Notes under the pieces: generated by a model
What the model was told of the DNA's origin: nothing
Databases searched by the model: none
The model's input: only the letters and a program-made list of their open reading frames with translations
Made by a program: the position numbers and the translations under genes
NCBI GenBank assembly: GCA_964512765.1
Contig: CAZEKF010000003.1
Location: 1 to 64,000 of the forward strand
Direction of reading: 5' to 3'
Length of the DNA stretch: 64,000 bases
From: GW2011-AR15 sp964512765
GTDB taxonomy: Archaea > Nanobdellota > Nanobdellia > Woesearchaeales > GW2011-AR15
Shown: piece after piece, positions 34,489-43,019 of the stretch
Layout of the letters: every line of letters starts with the position of its first letter
Position numbering within the stretch: the first letter of the stretch is position 1

Positions 34489-36525
34489 TTAAAGTTTCTT
34501 AGTAAAAATTATTATTCCTACAATAAAATAAATAAAAAAAGATAGAATTAATAAATAATCTAAATTCGGGATTAAAACTATTACAAAAAGTGAAAAAACT
34601 GATCCAATATAATCTATAAAAAGTGCTGGATAAATTTTTTTAGTCTTTACTATAAGGTATCCAAAAGGAAATGTAATTATAAAACTTGTAATAATAAAAA
34701 TTAAGATTATTAAAATCAAAGTAAACATTGTTCGTGTGTAAGAATAAAGTAAATTAGTCTGTAAAATAAATATAGTAATAAGAGATATAGCTAAACAAGA
34801 AATGAGTACATGCGTTTTATGTAATTTTTTTGAAACTAAATATCCAATACTTCCAAATAAATAATAAATAATAAGGACAATTGGCATAAGTTTAATAAAA
34901 TTAGAAATAAAATAAGGTAGCCATAAAATAAGAAACAATAAAATTATTTCATAACCTAAACCAACATAAAAATATAAAGAATATTGAATGGAATTATTAA
35001 ATATAATTAAAGTAGCTAACAATATAATAAGTATTAAGATTAAATTTTTATTCAGTTGTTTATTACTATATAATCCATAGTTTTGTTTTTTTGTTAAAAA
35101 AGCAGCATTAATTTGTCTGTCAATGTTTGGTTGATCTTTTTCTCGCGAAAATAAAACTTTTGTAATATTATTTTTTTCAGTTATTCCAGGATAATAATAA
35201 AACTGATGAATATTTTTATTTGATTGATAAAAGTCACTAAAACTAAAATTCTTACTCATTAAAAACAAGAAATAATTATTATTCTCATTCAAAGTGAATA
35301 TTAATAGGTTATTCTCCAAAATATCCATTCTATTTTTTATTGAATATAAATACCTTTCATATAATGAACCTCCCAGAGGCAATCCCCAAAAAATCACACC
35401 TTCATCAGTTATAGAATCTAAATATTTATCTAATGCATTCTGTGTAAATAGTTCTCCGCTTGTGTCATAAAAATATGAGTTAATTATTTTTTCTGTCCAA
35501 GGCCTTTGAATTACAATCAAATCAAATTTTTTTTTTTTATCCCTCAAGAAAGATCCTGCACTATCAGCTACAACATTTAATCTTAGATCAAATAATAGAT
35601 TATTTGAATATTCTCGAAAATCATTTTTCAATAAACTAATTCTTTGTTTATCAATCTCAAGAGCAGTTATATTTGCAGTATTATAATACAATGCAGCAAC
35701 AAGATCTTGGCCACCTCCAAACCCAATAATTAATGATGTATTATAATTTTTAACTTGATACGGTATTATTACATGTTCTTGTATATTTTGTATGTTGCCT
35801 TTTATAGCTATATGAGAAGGACTTACTTTATCTGATAATGTATCTATTATACCAGAGGGCGATTTAATAATATCAAGTATGCCATATGGACCCATCACAG
35901 TTTTAATATGTTCGTATCTATCATATGACAATGGTAAAGGATCTATTTGTCCAAAATTATGAAACTGAAAGGCTATCATTATAAAAATGATAGTGACATA
36001 CAAATGGACAAATAGATATTTTTTAATAAATATTAAAGTAAATATAAGAAAAATAATTAAGTACGCTAGTGGAAAAGCCAAGTACACTAAAAAATAATTA
36101 TAGAATATTGCAGAAAAAGTCGATCCAATCAATAGATAAAACAATATTTCTGAATAATCTACTTTTAATTTTTTAATACTATTTGCAAATAAAAATCCAA
36201 ACAACAAAGATGGTATAAAAATCACAAGAAAACTTATAATATATTTCAGATAAGTCATATGGATTTGAACATAATTAATTAAGACTGCTAAACCAATTGA
36301 AATCATAGTAGTATTTGACAGTTTATTAATATTAAGTTTATATAAGACCTTAGAAAGCAATAAACCTAATGAAAAACCAATAAAACTCAGTTTTAGTAAT
36401 ATAATAAAAGATAAAGGATATCTAAAAAACACATCTTGATAAACATAAGATATATTTTTATAAACTAATAAAAAGTATAATAAATTAAGAAATGAGACAG
36501 ATATGGCACGTAATTTGTTAACCAT
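34489..36525 (-). CDS. Membrane protein with central spermidine-synthase-like SAM/nucleotide-binding domain
   Basis: The 678-aa protein has about six membrane segments in residues 1-190, a soluble domain at about 190-480 and another six or seven membrane segments to the end. The soluble part looks like the Rossmann fold of polyamine aminopropyltransferases: YDRYEHIKTV, the glycine loop GFGGGQD at 268-274, an acidic residue at about 290, and a VVADSAGSFL / FDLIVIQRP pair. Membrane-embedded members of this superfamily exist, but their reactions are mostly unknown. The canonical aminopropyl-transfer active-site motif is not obvious. It is the last gene of a minus-strand group that includes a GT2 and a deacetylase. 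Confidence 0.8.
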   Translation of the reverse strand: MVNKLRAISVSFLNLLYFLLVYKNISYVYQDVFFRYPLSFIILLKLSFIGFSLGLLLSKVLYKLNINKLSNTTMISIGLAVLINYVQIHMTYLKYIISFLVIFIPSLLFGFLFANSIKKLKVDYSEILFYLLIGSTFSAIFYNYFLVYLAFPLAYLIIFLIFTLIFIKKYLFVHLYVTIIFIMIAFQFHNFGQIDPLPLSYDRYEHIKTVMGPYGILDIIKSPSGIIDTLSDKVSPSHIAIKGNIQNIQEHVIIPYQVKNYNTSLIIGFGGGQDLVAALYYNTANITALEIDKQRISLLKNDFREYSNNLLFDLRLNVVADSAGSFLRDKKKKFDLIVIQRPWTEKIINSYFYDTSGELFTQNALDKYLDSITDEGVIFWGLPLGGSLYERYLYSIKNRMDILENNLLIFTLNENNNYFLFLMSKNFSFSDFYQSNKNIHQFYYYPGITEKNNITKVLFSREKDQPNIDRQINAAFLTKKQNYGLYSNKQLNKNLILILIILLATLIIFNNSIQYSLYFYVGLGYEIILLFLILWLPYFISNFIKLMPIVLIIYYLFGSIGYLVSKKLHKTHVLISCLAISLITIFILQTNLLYSYTRTMFTLILIILIFIITSFIITFPFGYLIVKTKKIYPALFIDYIGSVFSLFVIVLIPNLDYLLILSFFIYFIVGIIIFTKKL

Positions 36526-36571
36526 TTACTTTCTAAAATAATTAGAATTTAATAAGTTTGTTTAATTAATA

Positions 36572-37312
36572 TCAACTCCTAAAAAAATTATTCATAACCA
36601 TTAAGTTTCCAATACATAATCCTATTCTTACAGAAATTAATAGAAATAATCTCTTAAAAAAATTCAATTCCACATAGTTTATATTTTCAAGAACCCATTT
36701 ATCAAAAAAGTTGTTAATTTCAACATAATCTTTGAAATATACTTTGCTTTTTCCATATTTGTTTGATTTAACAGGAAGTGAAGTGATTTTAATGTTTTGT
36801 TTGTAACATTCAAGAATAAGTTCCAGGTCAATTTCAAACTTGTTAGATTTTAAACTGAGTTTTTTTAATGATTTAATGTCAATTGCTCTGAACCCGCAAC
36901 TCACGTCTTTTATTGAAGTGATTTGATTAGCCCAGAAGTTTGTCCAGAAATTAAGAATAGTTCTAATGAATGACCGATGTTTTTTCCGTGTTCCGATGAC
37001 TAAACCTTTTTTATGTTTCAACCCTTTTAATAGAACAGGAATTTCTCTTGGATCATGTTCACCATCTCCGTCCATTGTAATAACTACATCATAATTGTTT
37101 TTTATTGTATAATCAAATCCTTTTCTTATAGAATAACCTTTACCTTTATTTTCATTGTTTTTAAGAAGTATGCAATTCCTTAGATCAAGTTTATCATCTG
37201 ATCCATCATCAATAACAACAACTCTATCAACATACTTTTTTGCTATATTCACAAAATATTGCAATTTAACAGAATTTTCATTATACGCGGGAATAATACA
37301 AATAGTGTTCAT
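36572..37312 (-). CDS. GT2 glycosyltransferase, DPM1-like
   Basis: This is a polyprenyl-phosphate glycosyltransferase of 246 aa. IPAYNENSVK begins the GT-A fold; VIDDGSDD, GKGYSIRKGFD, TMDGDGEHDP (DxD) and IGTRKKHRS follow. A C-terminal hydrophobic helix (about residues 218-240) could attach it to the membrane, unlike the Alg5-like gene at 7391. It starts 2 bp after the NodB-like deacetylase gene ends. It probably charges a lipid carrier with a sugar for GT-C enzymes. The sugar is unknown. Confidence 0.9.
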   Translation of the reverse strand: MNTICIIPAYNENSVKLQYFVNIAKKYVDRVVVIDDGSDDKLDLRNCILLKNNENKGKGYSIRKGFDYTIKNNYDVVITMDGDGEHDPREIPVLLKGLKHKKGLVIGTRKKHRSFIRTILNFWTNFWANQITSIKDVSCGFRAIDIKSLKKLSLKSNKFEIDLELILECYKQNIKITSLPVKSNKYGKSKVYFKDYVEINNFFDKWVLENINYVELNFFKRLFLLISVRIGLCIGNLMVMNNFFRS

Positions 37313-37314
37313 TT

Positions 37315-38022
37315 TTAATACAGGTCAAACGAAATTTTAATATTTTTTTTATTTAAGTTAGAGATTATTCTAAAATCTTTCCTATTTCCTACAATCTCCT
37401 TAATATCTTCAATATACTTTGAAAAGATCCAGGGGTGTAACAATAACGTACCTGGATTGTTTTTCCATTCTTCAATAATTTCGTTAATTGTCATCTTATT
37501 AACAACTAACCCGTGCCAGTCAGACGGCCAGGATATGTGGTCAGAAAACACGTTATAATGTTTCTCTGGTTCTTCATACCTGAAAAATCTGTTTGAAACA
37601 TATTCAAAATTTAACTCGTCCAATATTTCATACAGTAAATCGTTCTCAGACAAAAAAGGTGATCTAAACCCCTTCAATTTGACATTAAATTTACTGAATT
37701 GTCTCAAACACTGTTTAAGTTCTCTTCTAAGCCACTGCCTATTTTTATTCTTATACCTAACATGACTATGACCGTGGCATGCTATTTCATGGCCTTGATT
37801 CTTCAGTTGTTTAATAATCCCTGTTTTTTTGTGCAAATCATAAGTTCTAATAAAAAAGGTAAACCTTAACCTGTTTTCATTAGCAAAATCTAGAATCTTG
37901 TTAATATACTCTTTTTTATTGTAAAGCTTGTTTATTTGAATAAGATCATATAGTAACACTCTTAACCCAAACTTTCTTTCGTATTTAATAAAGTCTGAAA
38001 ACTCTTTCAGTTTAGTTATCAT
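37315..38022 (-). CDS. NodB-like polysaccharide deacetylase lacking motif 1
   Basis: The metal-binding His motif is HGHSHVRY, motif 3 is FRSPF, and LLLHPW is the C-terminal catalytic His motif. The N-terminal TFDD/TxDxE strand that supplies the base and a metal ligand is missing: the corresponding region reads LLYDLIQINKLYN. The 235-aa length is slightly short. The gene may therefore be an altered or inactive deacetylase, or the aspartate comes from elsewhere. It heads a minus-strand group with a DPM1-like enzyme. Its 5' end is 36 bp from the divergent B12-radical SAM gene. Confidence 0.82.
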   Translation of the reverse strand: MITKLKEFSDFIKYERKFGLRVLLYDLIQINKLYNKKEYINKILDFANENRLRFTFFIRTYDLHKKTGIIKQLKNQGHEIACHGHSHVRYKNKNRQWLRRELKQCLRQFSKFNVKLKGFRSPFLSENDLLYEILDELNFEYVSNRFFRYEEPEKHYNVFSDHISWPSDWHGLVVNKMTINEIIEEWKNNPGTLLLHPWIFSKYIEDIKEIVGNRKDFRIISNLNKKNIKISFDLY

Positions 38023-38029
38023 ATATTAA

Positions 38030-38037
38030 TATAAATA
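38030..38037 (+). promoter_or_regulatory. TATA box for the 38059-43004 operon
   Basis: TATAAATA lies 22-29 bases before the ATG at 38059, in a 36-bp divergent gap. Leaderless transcription is likely. Confidence 0.45.
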
Positions 38038-38058
38038 TGAAATTATTATTAAAAGTTA

Positions 38059-39360
38059 ATGAAAGTTTGGTTATTAAACCCGCCATATAAAGAAAAAGTA
38101 ATTAGAGAAGGCAGATGCGAACAAGAAATTGGTTTGTTTCAAACAACATATCCTCCACTAACTCTTTCTCAGCTTGCTTCAATACTAAAACCAAAATATG
38201 AACCTGTATTAATTGATGCTGTTGCAGAGAGTATAACAGAAACATATCTTATTAACAAAATTAACCAAGAAAAACCAAGACATGTTTTCGTAAACACTTC
38301 CACACCAACTTTTGACAATGATTTATCAATTACTAAAACCTTATTAAAGAATTCACCAGAAACTAAATTTTACATGTTTGGTGTTCATGCAAAATATTTT
38401 TCTGGAAGAATAAATTTACCTAAACATATTATATTACTTAACAAAGAACCAGAAAAAAAAGCATTTGAACTTATTGGGAAAAAAAAGGTTAAGTTCAAAG
38501 AATATCCTATACCTTCTTGGGATCTTATTAATTTAAACAATTATAAAATTCCGTTAAAAAACAAACCATTTTTAATTGTTCAAACCTCGAGAGGTTGTCC
38601 ATATTCTTGCACATTTTGCACAGCTCCTTTCTATTATGGAAAAAAATACCGGATGAAAACCGTTAATTATACTATAAAAGAAATACAGAACATAACAAAA
38701 CTGGGCATTAATGAAATTTTGTTTTATTCTGAGACTTTTACTTTGAATAAGGAATATGTGAAAGAAATATGTAATATAATCATCAAAAACAAATTAAACA
38801 TAAACTGGATGTGTAACTCGCGTGTTGACACTGTTGACTATGAGTTATTAAAATTAATGAAAAAATCTGGTTGCTGGCTAATTTCGTACGGTATAGAAAG
38901 CGCTTCTCAAGACATTCTTAACAAATCAAACAAGAATTATAAACTTTATCAGGCAAAAAATGCAATTAAGTTAACAAATAAAGCAGGGATTTTATCATTA
39001 GGTCATTTTATTCTAGGATTACCAGGAGAAACTAAAGAATCATTACAAAAAACTATTAAATTGTCACGAAAAATAAATCTTGACTTTGCATTGTACTATG
39101 TTGCCACACCTTTTCCAGGGTCTCAGTTGTACGAAAAAAATAAAGATTCTGTTAAAAATGTGTCAAGTTTAAGTTATTCAAAGAATAATATTAACAAAGA
39201 CCTTGATTTGGAAAAAAGTTTAAAGAACGCTTACACAAAATTTTATTTCAATCTAAACAGATTAAAAACAATTTATAAATTAACTAAAGTTACAAACATT
39301 ACATCATTACCAAGTATTTTACAATCTGGAATTAAAACAGCAAAAATATTGTTAAAATAA
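38059..39360 (+). CDS. B12-binding-domain radical SAM protein
   Basis: The start, MKVWLLNPPYKEK, and PPLTLSQLASIL are typical of the N-terminal cobalamin-binding domain, but this copy is short and lacks the usual IGG..H strand. The radical SAM motif is RGCPYSCTFC, followed by ISYGIESASQDIL and ILGLPGETKES. At 433 aa it resembles uncharacterised archaeal class B-type enzymes. It starts a plus-strand group with a SPASM gene 2 bp downstream, a rhodanese-like gene and another B12-type enzyme. Its substrate is unknown. Confidence 0.9.
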   Translation: MKVWLLNPPYKEKVIREGRCEQEIGLFQTTYPPLTLSQLASILKPKYEPVLIDAVAESITETYLINKINQEKPRHVFVNTSTPTFDNDLSITKTLLKNSPETKFYMFGVHAKYFSGRINLPKHIILLNKEPEKKAFELIGKKKVKFKEYPIPSWDLINLNNYKIPLKNKPFLIVQTSRGCPYSCTFCTAPFYYGKKYRMKTVNYTIKEIQNITKLGINEILFYSETFTLNKEYVKEICNIIIKNKLNINWMCNSRVDTVDYELLKLMKKSGCWLISYGIESASQDILNKSNKNYKLYQAKNAIKLTNKAGILSLGHFILGLPGETKESLQKTIKLSRKINLDFALYYVATPFPGSQLYEKNKDSVKNVSSLSYSKNNINKDLDLEKSLKNAYTKFYFNLNRLKTIYKLTKVTNITSLPSILQSGIKTAKILLK

Positions 39361-39362
39361 AA

Positions 39363-40445
39363 ATGGAATATGCAACACGAGTAAAACGGCGCTTGGTAAA
39401 TTCTTTAATAGAACAACATACAATTAACAAAAACTATCCAATAGAAGTTATCCAATTAAATTCTACAAGAGGTTGTAACTCAAGGTGTATCACTTGCCAT
39501 CTCTGGAAAAAAAAGCTAACTAAGTTAACAATGGATAATTTTGAAAAAGGATTAGATATTATAAGTCTGTTCACCAGTAAATCAAAAAAAGTTTCTGTTA
39601 ATTTTACAAGTGAAGGTGAAGCCTTATTAAATGAAAAAATATATGACATGATGAAAGTTTGTTCAAGTAAAGGATTTGAAACATTATTAACAACAAATTC
39701 ATTGTTAGTTACTGAACATAACGCTGAAAAAATATTAAAGTCTGGAGTGAAAAATGTATGTTTTTCGCTTGAAAGCACAACACCTGAAGTTAATGATAAA
39801 ATAAGAGGTGTTAAAGGCCATTATGACAGTGTTATGAAATCCATACAGTCAATTGATTTGTTAAGAAAAAAATATAATATTGACTGCAACATGAGCGTTC
39901 TAACTACTGTGTCATCTTATAATATTTCTGGTCTATTAGACATTGTTAAATGGGTCAATATTAACCCTAAACTAGCATCTATAGGTATACAAGCTGTTTC
40001 TCCTATATTTGGTGCAAAAACTTCATTACCCATTAAAGATAATCCTTTACAAAACCATTTATGGCCAAAACAACCTGAACAAGTAGAAAAAGTGTACAAT
40101 GAACTAATCTCTTTAAAAAAATCATTGTCAAAGTTATCAAACACAACTAAATCATTAATGAAACATAAAGAATATTTCTTAAACTCCAAAATTCTGCCAG
40201 AACCTACAAGAATGTGCAACATATACAAATCCACTACTATGAACCCGGACGGGCAGATTTTCCTTTGTCCAATGATAGACACCGAAAGTATGCCTTTCAA
40301 AAATATAATTTTAACTAAAGTTAGTAAAGATAATCACGATACAGAGTTATTGAAACAAAAAATTGTGGAGATCCAAAACAAAATAAGAAGTTGCAATGCA
40401 AGTAACTGTCATGTTTTGTTAAACTGTCAAAATGAAGATGTGTAA
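39363..40445 (+). CDS. Radical SAM/SPASM-type protein of the LWP family, outside the array
   Basis: CNSRCITC is at residues 38-45. VNFTSEGEALLNEK replaces GGE, with TSEGEA aligning to the GGHGEP of the 25939 gene, its closest relative here (shared TNSLL, LES and C-x4-C-x5-C ending RSCNASNCHVLLNC). LWPKQ and KEYF are present, and MCNIYKS / FLCPMID give the remaining auxiliary cysteines. It begins 2 bp after the B12-radical SAM gene and overlaps the rhodanese-like gene, so a member of the array family has been placed in a different operon. Confidence 0.9.
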   Translation: MEYATRVKRRLVNSLIEQHTINKNYPIEVIQLNSTRGCNSRCITCHLWKKKLTKLTMDNFEKGLDIISLFTSKSKKVSVNFTSEGEALLNEKIYDMMKVCSSKGFETLLTTNSLLVTEHNAEKILKSGVKNVCFSLESTTPEVNDKIRGVKGHYDSVMKSIQSIDLLRKKYNIDCNMSVLTTVSSYNISGLLDIVKWVNINPKLASIGIQAVSPIFGAKTSLPIKDNPLQNHLWPKQPEQVEKVYNELISLKKSLSKLSNTTKSLMKHKEYFLNSKILPEPTRMCNIYKSTTMNPDGQIFLCPMIDTESMPFKNIILTKVSKDNHDTELLKQKIVEIQNKIRSCNASNCHVLLNCQNEDV

Positions 40446-41598
40446 CATGAAAAACGCTGTTAAGATAATGGCGCTCTTTGTCTTTGCTTTTATTATAGTC
40501 AAACCTGTAACTGCGTTCATTTCTCCAGACACAATTTCACTAATAGTACACAGTATTGGAAGTATCCTTTGGAACTTAATTATAATAGTTGCTGCAAGTG
40601 TTTTGGTTTTTGTTGTAAATACGTCAAAAAAAATAAAAAAAGTTTGGATATTGATTATTATTTTTTTCCTTGTTGTTACGTTTGTTATTTATGTCAACAA
40701 GTTAACTGAGTTAAAACAATTAAACCTAGCTTATGAGAACAAAGAAGACATCAACCTGTACTTAAGAACATATATGAAAGAAAGATTAATTGATTTTGAA
40801 AATATAAATAACAAAAGTATAATGAATAGAACACAAAAAATAAACATTTATAATGCGCTTGAAAATAAAAACATTACAATATTATCCTTTTTTCCGTATA
40901 ATATAACTGGAACTCTTCCAATAAACCGGTTATTATTCTTTTATTATATTGGCAACAAAACTAAGATTGACAGCTATTTATTGTCAATGAACATATCTAA
41001 AAAAGATGATCTTGTTTTATTCTGTGAGACTGGTCTGATGTCAAGCAAGATATCTATGGTATTAAATAAATACGGTTATAACACAAAATACGCAACATTA
41101 TATACTGGTGAGAATGAAAATAATTTTGATTATAAAAAATATCTAGCTTATGATTTTAACTCAAACACAATCAGTACAGACATTATCATTGATGATATTA
41201 AATATAATAAAAAAAGTGATTACATTTATTTAGTATTTAACACTATGGACTACAGCACACCCATGAATGTAAATCTGATCAAGGATATTAATAAAAAAAT
41301 AATAGTTGTTAGTTATAAAGACGATTTTCCAGATTGGTTTACCAAAGGCCTGGATGATGATAGATTGTTATCTGATAATGAATTTCATAATGCCCTCTTT
41401 GATAAAGAAGTTAAAATCATATGCGAAAATATTTTACACTGTGTACTAACCCGAGAATTTTTAGAATATAATAATCTAGATTATAACAAAATAATTTACC
41501 ATGTTAGTAAAAGTGAAGAGTTATTTGGTAAAGGTGTAAAAAGTATTCCTGAACTTGATGACAAAATTTTTTATTATAAATGGAATCCAGAAGAATGA
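40432..41598 (+). CDS. Membrane protein with rhodanese-like domain
   Basis: Two or three N-terminal membrane segments (residues about 8-90) are followed by a soluble region. Residues around 190-230 read LVLFCETGLMSSKISMVL, matching the rhodanese active-site loop CxxGxxS with the sulfur-carrying Cys; the preceding LPINRLL fits the family strand. A second, weaker half has KIICENILHCVLTREFL. Rhodanese domains carry persulfide sulfur. Its position between a SPASM protein and a B12-radical SAM protein suggests sulfur supply or redox support to FeS chemistry at the membrane (inference). Start ATG 40432 overlaps the previous gene; ATG 40447 is possible. Confidence 0.75.
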   Translation: MKMCNMKNAVKIMALFVFAFIIVKPVTAFISPDTISLIVHSIGSILWNLIIIVAASVLVFVVNTSKKIKKVWILIIIFFLVVTFVIYVNKLTELKQLNLAYENKEDINLYLRTYMKERLIDFENINNKSIMNRTQKINIYNALENKNITILSFFPYNITGTLPINRLLFFYYIGNKTKIDSYLLSMNISKKDDLVLFCETGLMSSKISMVLNKYGYNTKYATLYTGENENNFDYKKYLAYDFNSNTISTDIIIDDIKYNKKSDYIYLVFNTMDYSTPMNVNLIKDINKKIIVVSYKDDFPDWFTKGLDDDRLLSDNEFHNALFDKEVKIICENILHCVLTREFLEYNNLDYNKIIYHVSKSEELFGKGVKSIPELDDKIFYYKWNPEE

Positions 41599-43004
41599 AA
41601 CAAAAAGTTATGTTCATCAACCCGAACTTCCAATCTAAAATTAGATCGATTTCACAAATTACTGTTGGTCCTCCATTAGGCATGGCATACCTGGCAGCAG
41701 TGCTTGAAAAAGATAATTTTAATGTAAAGATACTTGACGCGAACGCATACGGTTTAAACATAAATAACGTATTGTTTAATGTTAAGAAATTTAATCCTGA
41801 TATTATTGGGTTATCGGCTGTGACACCTACAATATACACTGTCCATGATCTTATCTTAAAGATTAAAAAAAGCCTGCCAAACGTGAAAATAATCATTGGC
41901 GGTGTTCACGCATCTATACTACCAGAAGATACTTTAAAAAGATTTCCTAGTTTTGACGTGGTTGTCTTAAACGAAGCAGAGTCAATAATTTCCAAGTTAT
42001 GTAATCATTTGTTAAGTGGAACAAGATTAGACAATGTTCAAGGAATAGGTTACAGAACCAAACAAGGTAATGTTAAAGTTAACAAAAACAACACATTCAT
42101 CAAAAACTTGGACAAAATACCTTTTCCTGCTCGTCATCTATTACCAATGCACATGTACAGGTCTGTTGTTTCTGACAAGTTCACAACTATGATTGCTATG
42201 CGCGGTTGTTACGCAAACTGTAACTATTGTTCTGTCCCGTTTTTTTCTGGAAAAATTATTAGAAGAAGATCTCCTAATAATATTATTAGTGAAATGATTG
42301 AATGTTATGATACATATGGTACCAAACATTTTTCTTTTCTTGATGACACATTCACAACAGATAAAAAATGGGTGCACAGGTTCTGTGATTCACTAAAAAA
42401 GTCAAAACTACATAAAAAAATATCGTGGATGTGTCTAACAAGAGTTGATAACATTGACGAACATTTATTAAAAAATATGAAACAGTCAGGATGTATAAAA
42501 ATCGAGTTTGGCATAGAAACCGGATCACAGAATCTGCTTGATTTTTCAAAAAAAGGCGTTAATAAAAACCAAATCAGGAACGCGTTCAGACTTGCAAAAA
42601 AAGTTGGTCTGCCAACTCTTGGCTTCGTTATATTGAACATGCCACTGGAAACTGTACAGAGTATTAAAGAAACTAAAAAGTTCGTATTAGAGCTTGATCC
42701 TGATTTTTTACAAGTATCTTTTGCCACTCCTTATCCAGGCACAGAACTTGAAAAGTACGCAAAAAAACATAACCTGAAACTAGACAAAGACTGGTCAAAA
42801 TATTTATTTTTAAAGGAAGTTGTAATGGAAAATAAAAATTTATCAAAAAAAATGTTAATTAAACTAAAGAAAGAACTTGAAAGAGCGTTTTATCTAAGAC
42901 CTAAATATTTTTTCAGGTTACTTAAGTTCATGATACAGTATAAAGCATACAACTCTATTATCTGGTCTGTTAAAAAAGGAATCATGGAAATAATTAAATT
43001 TTAA
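41595..43004 (+). CDS. B12-binding-domain radical SAM protein
   Basis: The cobalamin-binding domain has PPLGMAYLAAVLE, IIGLSAVTPT and IIIGGVHASILPED. The radical SAM domain has MRGCYANCNYC, FLDDTFTTDKKW, IEFGIETGSQ and FATPYPGTE. This is a standard architecture of about 470 aa, as in hopanoid or antibiotic methylases and related cyclases. I prefer ATG 41595, which gives an ATGA overlap with the rhodanese-like gene, over ATG 41580. It ends the plus-strand group and is followed by a convergent gene. Substrate unknown. Confidence 0.92.
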   Translation: MKQKVMFINPNFQSKIRSISQITVGPPLGMAYLAAVLEKDNFNVKILDANAYGLNINNVLFNVKKFNPDIIGLSAVTPTIYTVHDLILKIKKSLPNVKIIIGGVHASILPEDTLKRFPSFDVVVLNEAESIISKLCNHLLSGTRLDNVQGIGYRTKQGNVKVNKNNTFIKNLDKIPFPARHLLPMHMYRSVVSDKFTTMIAMRGCYANCNYCSVPFFSGKIIRRRSPNNIISEMIECYDTYGTKHFSFLDDTFTTDKKWVHRFCDSLKKSKLHKKISWMCLTRVDNIDEHLLKNMKQSGCIKIEFGIETGSQNLLDFSKKGVNKNQIRNAFRLAKKVGLPTLGFVILNMPLETVQSIKETKKFVLELDPDFLQVSFATPYPGTELEKYAKKHNLKLDKDWSKYLFLKEVVMENKNLSKKMLIKLKKELERAFYLRPKYFFRLLKFMIQYKAYNSIIWSVKKGIMEIIKF

Positions 43005-43019
43005 TTGTGCGTCAAAACT

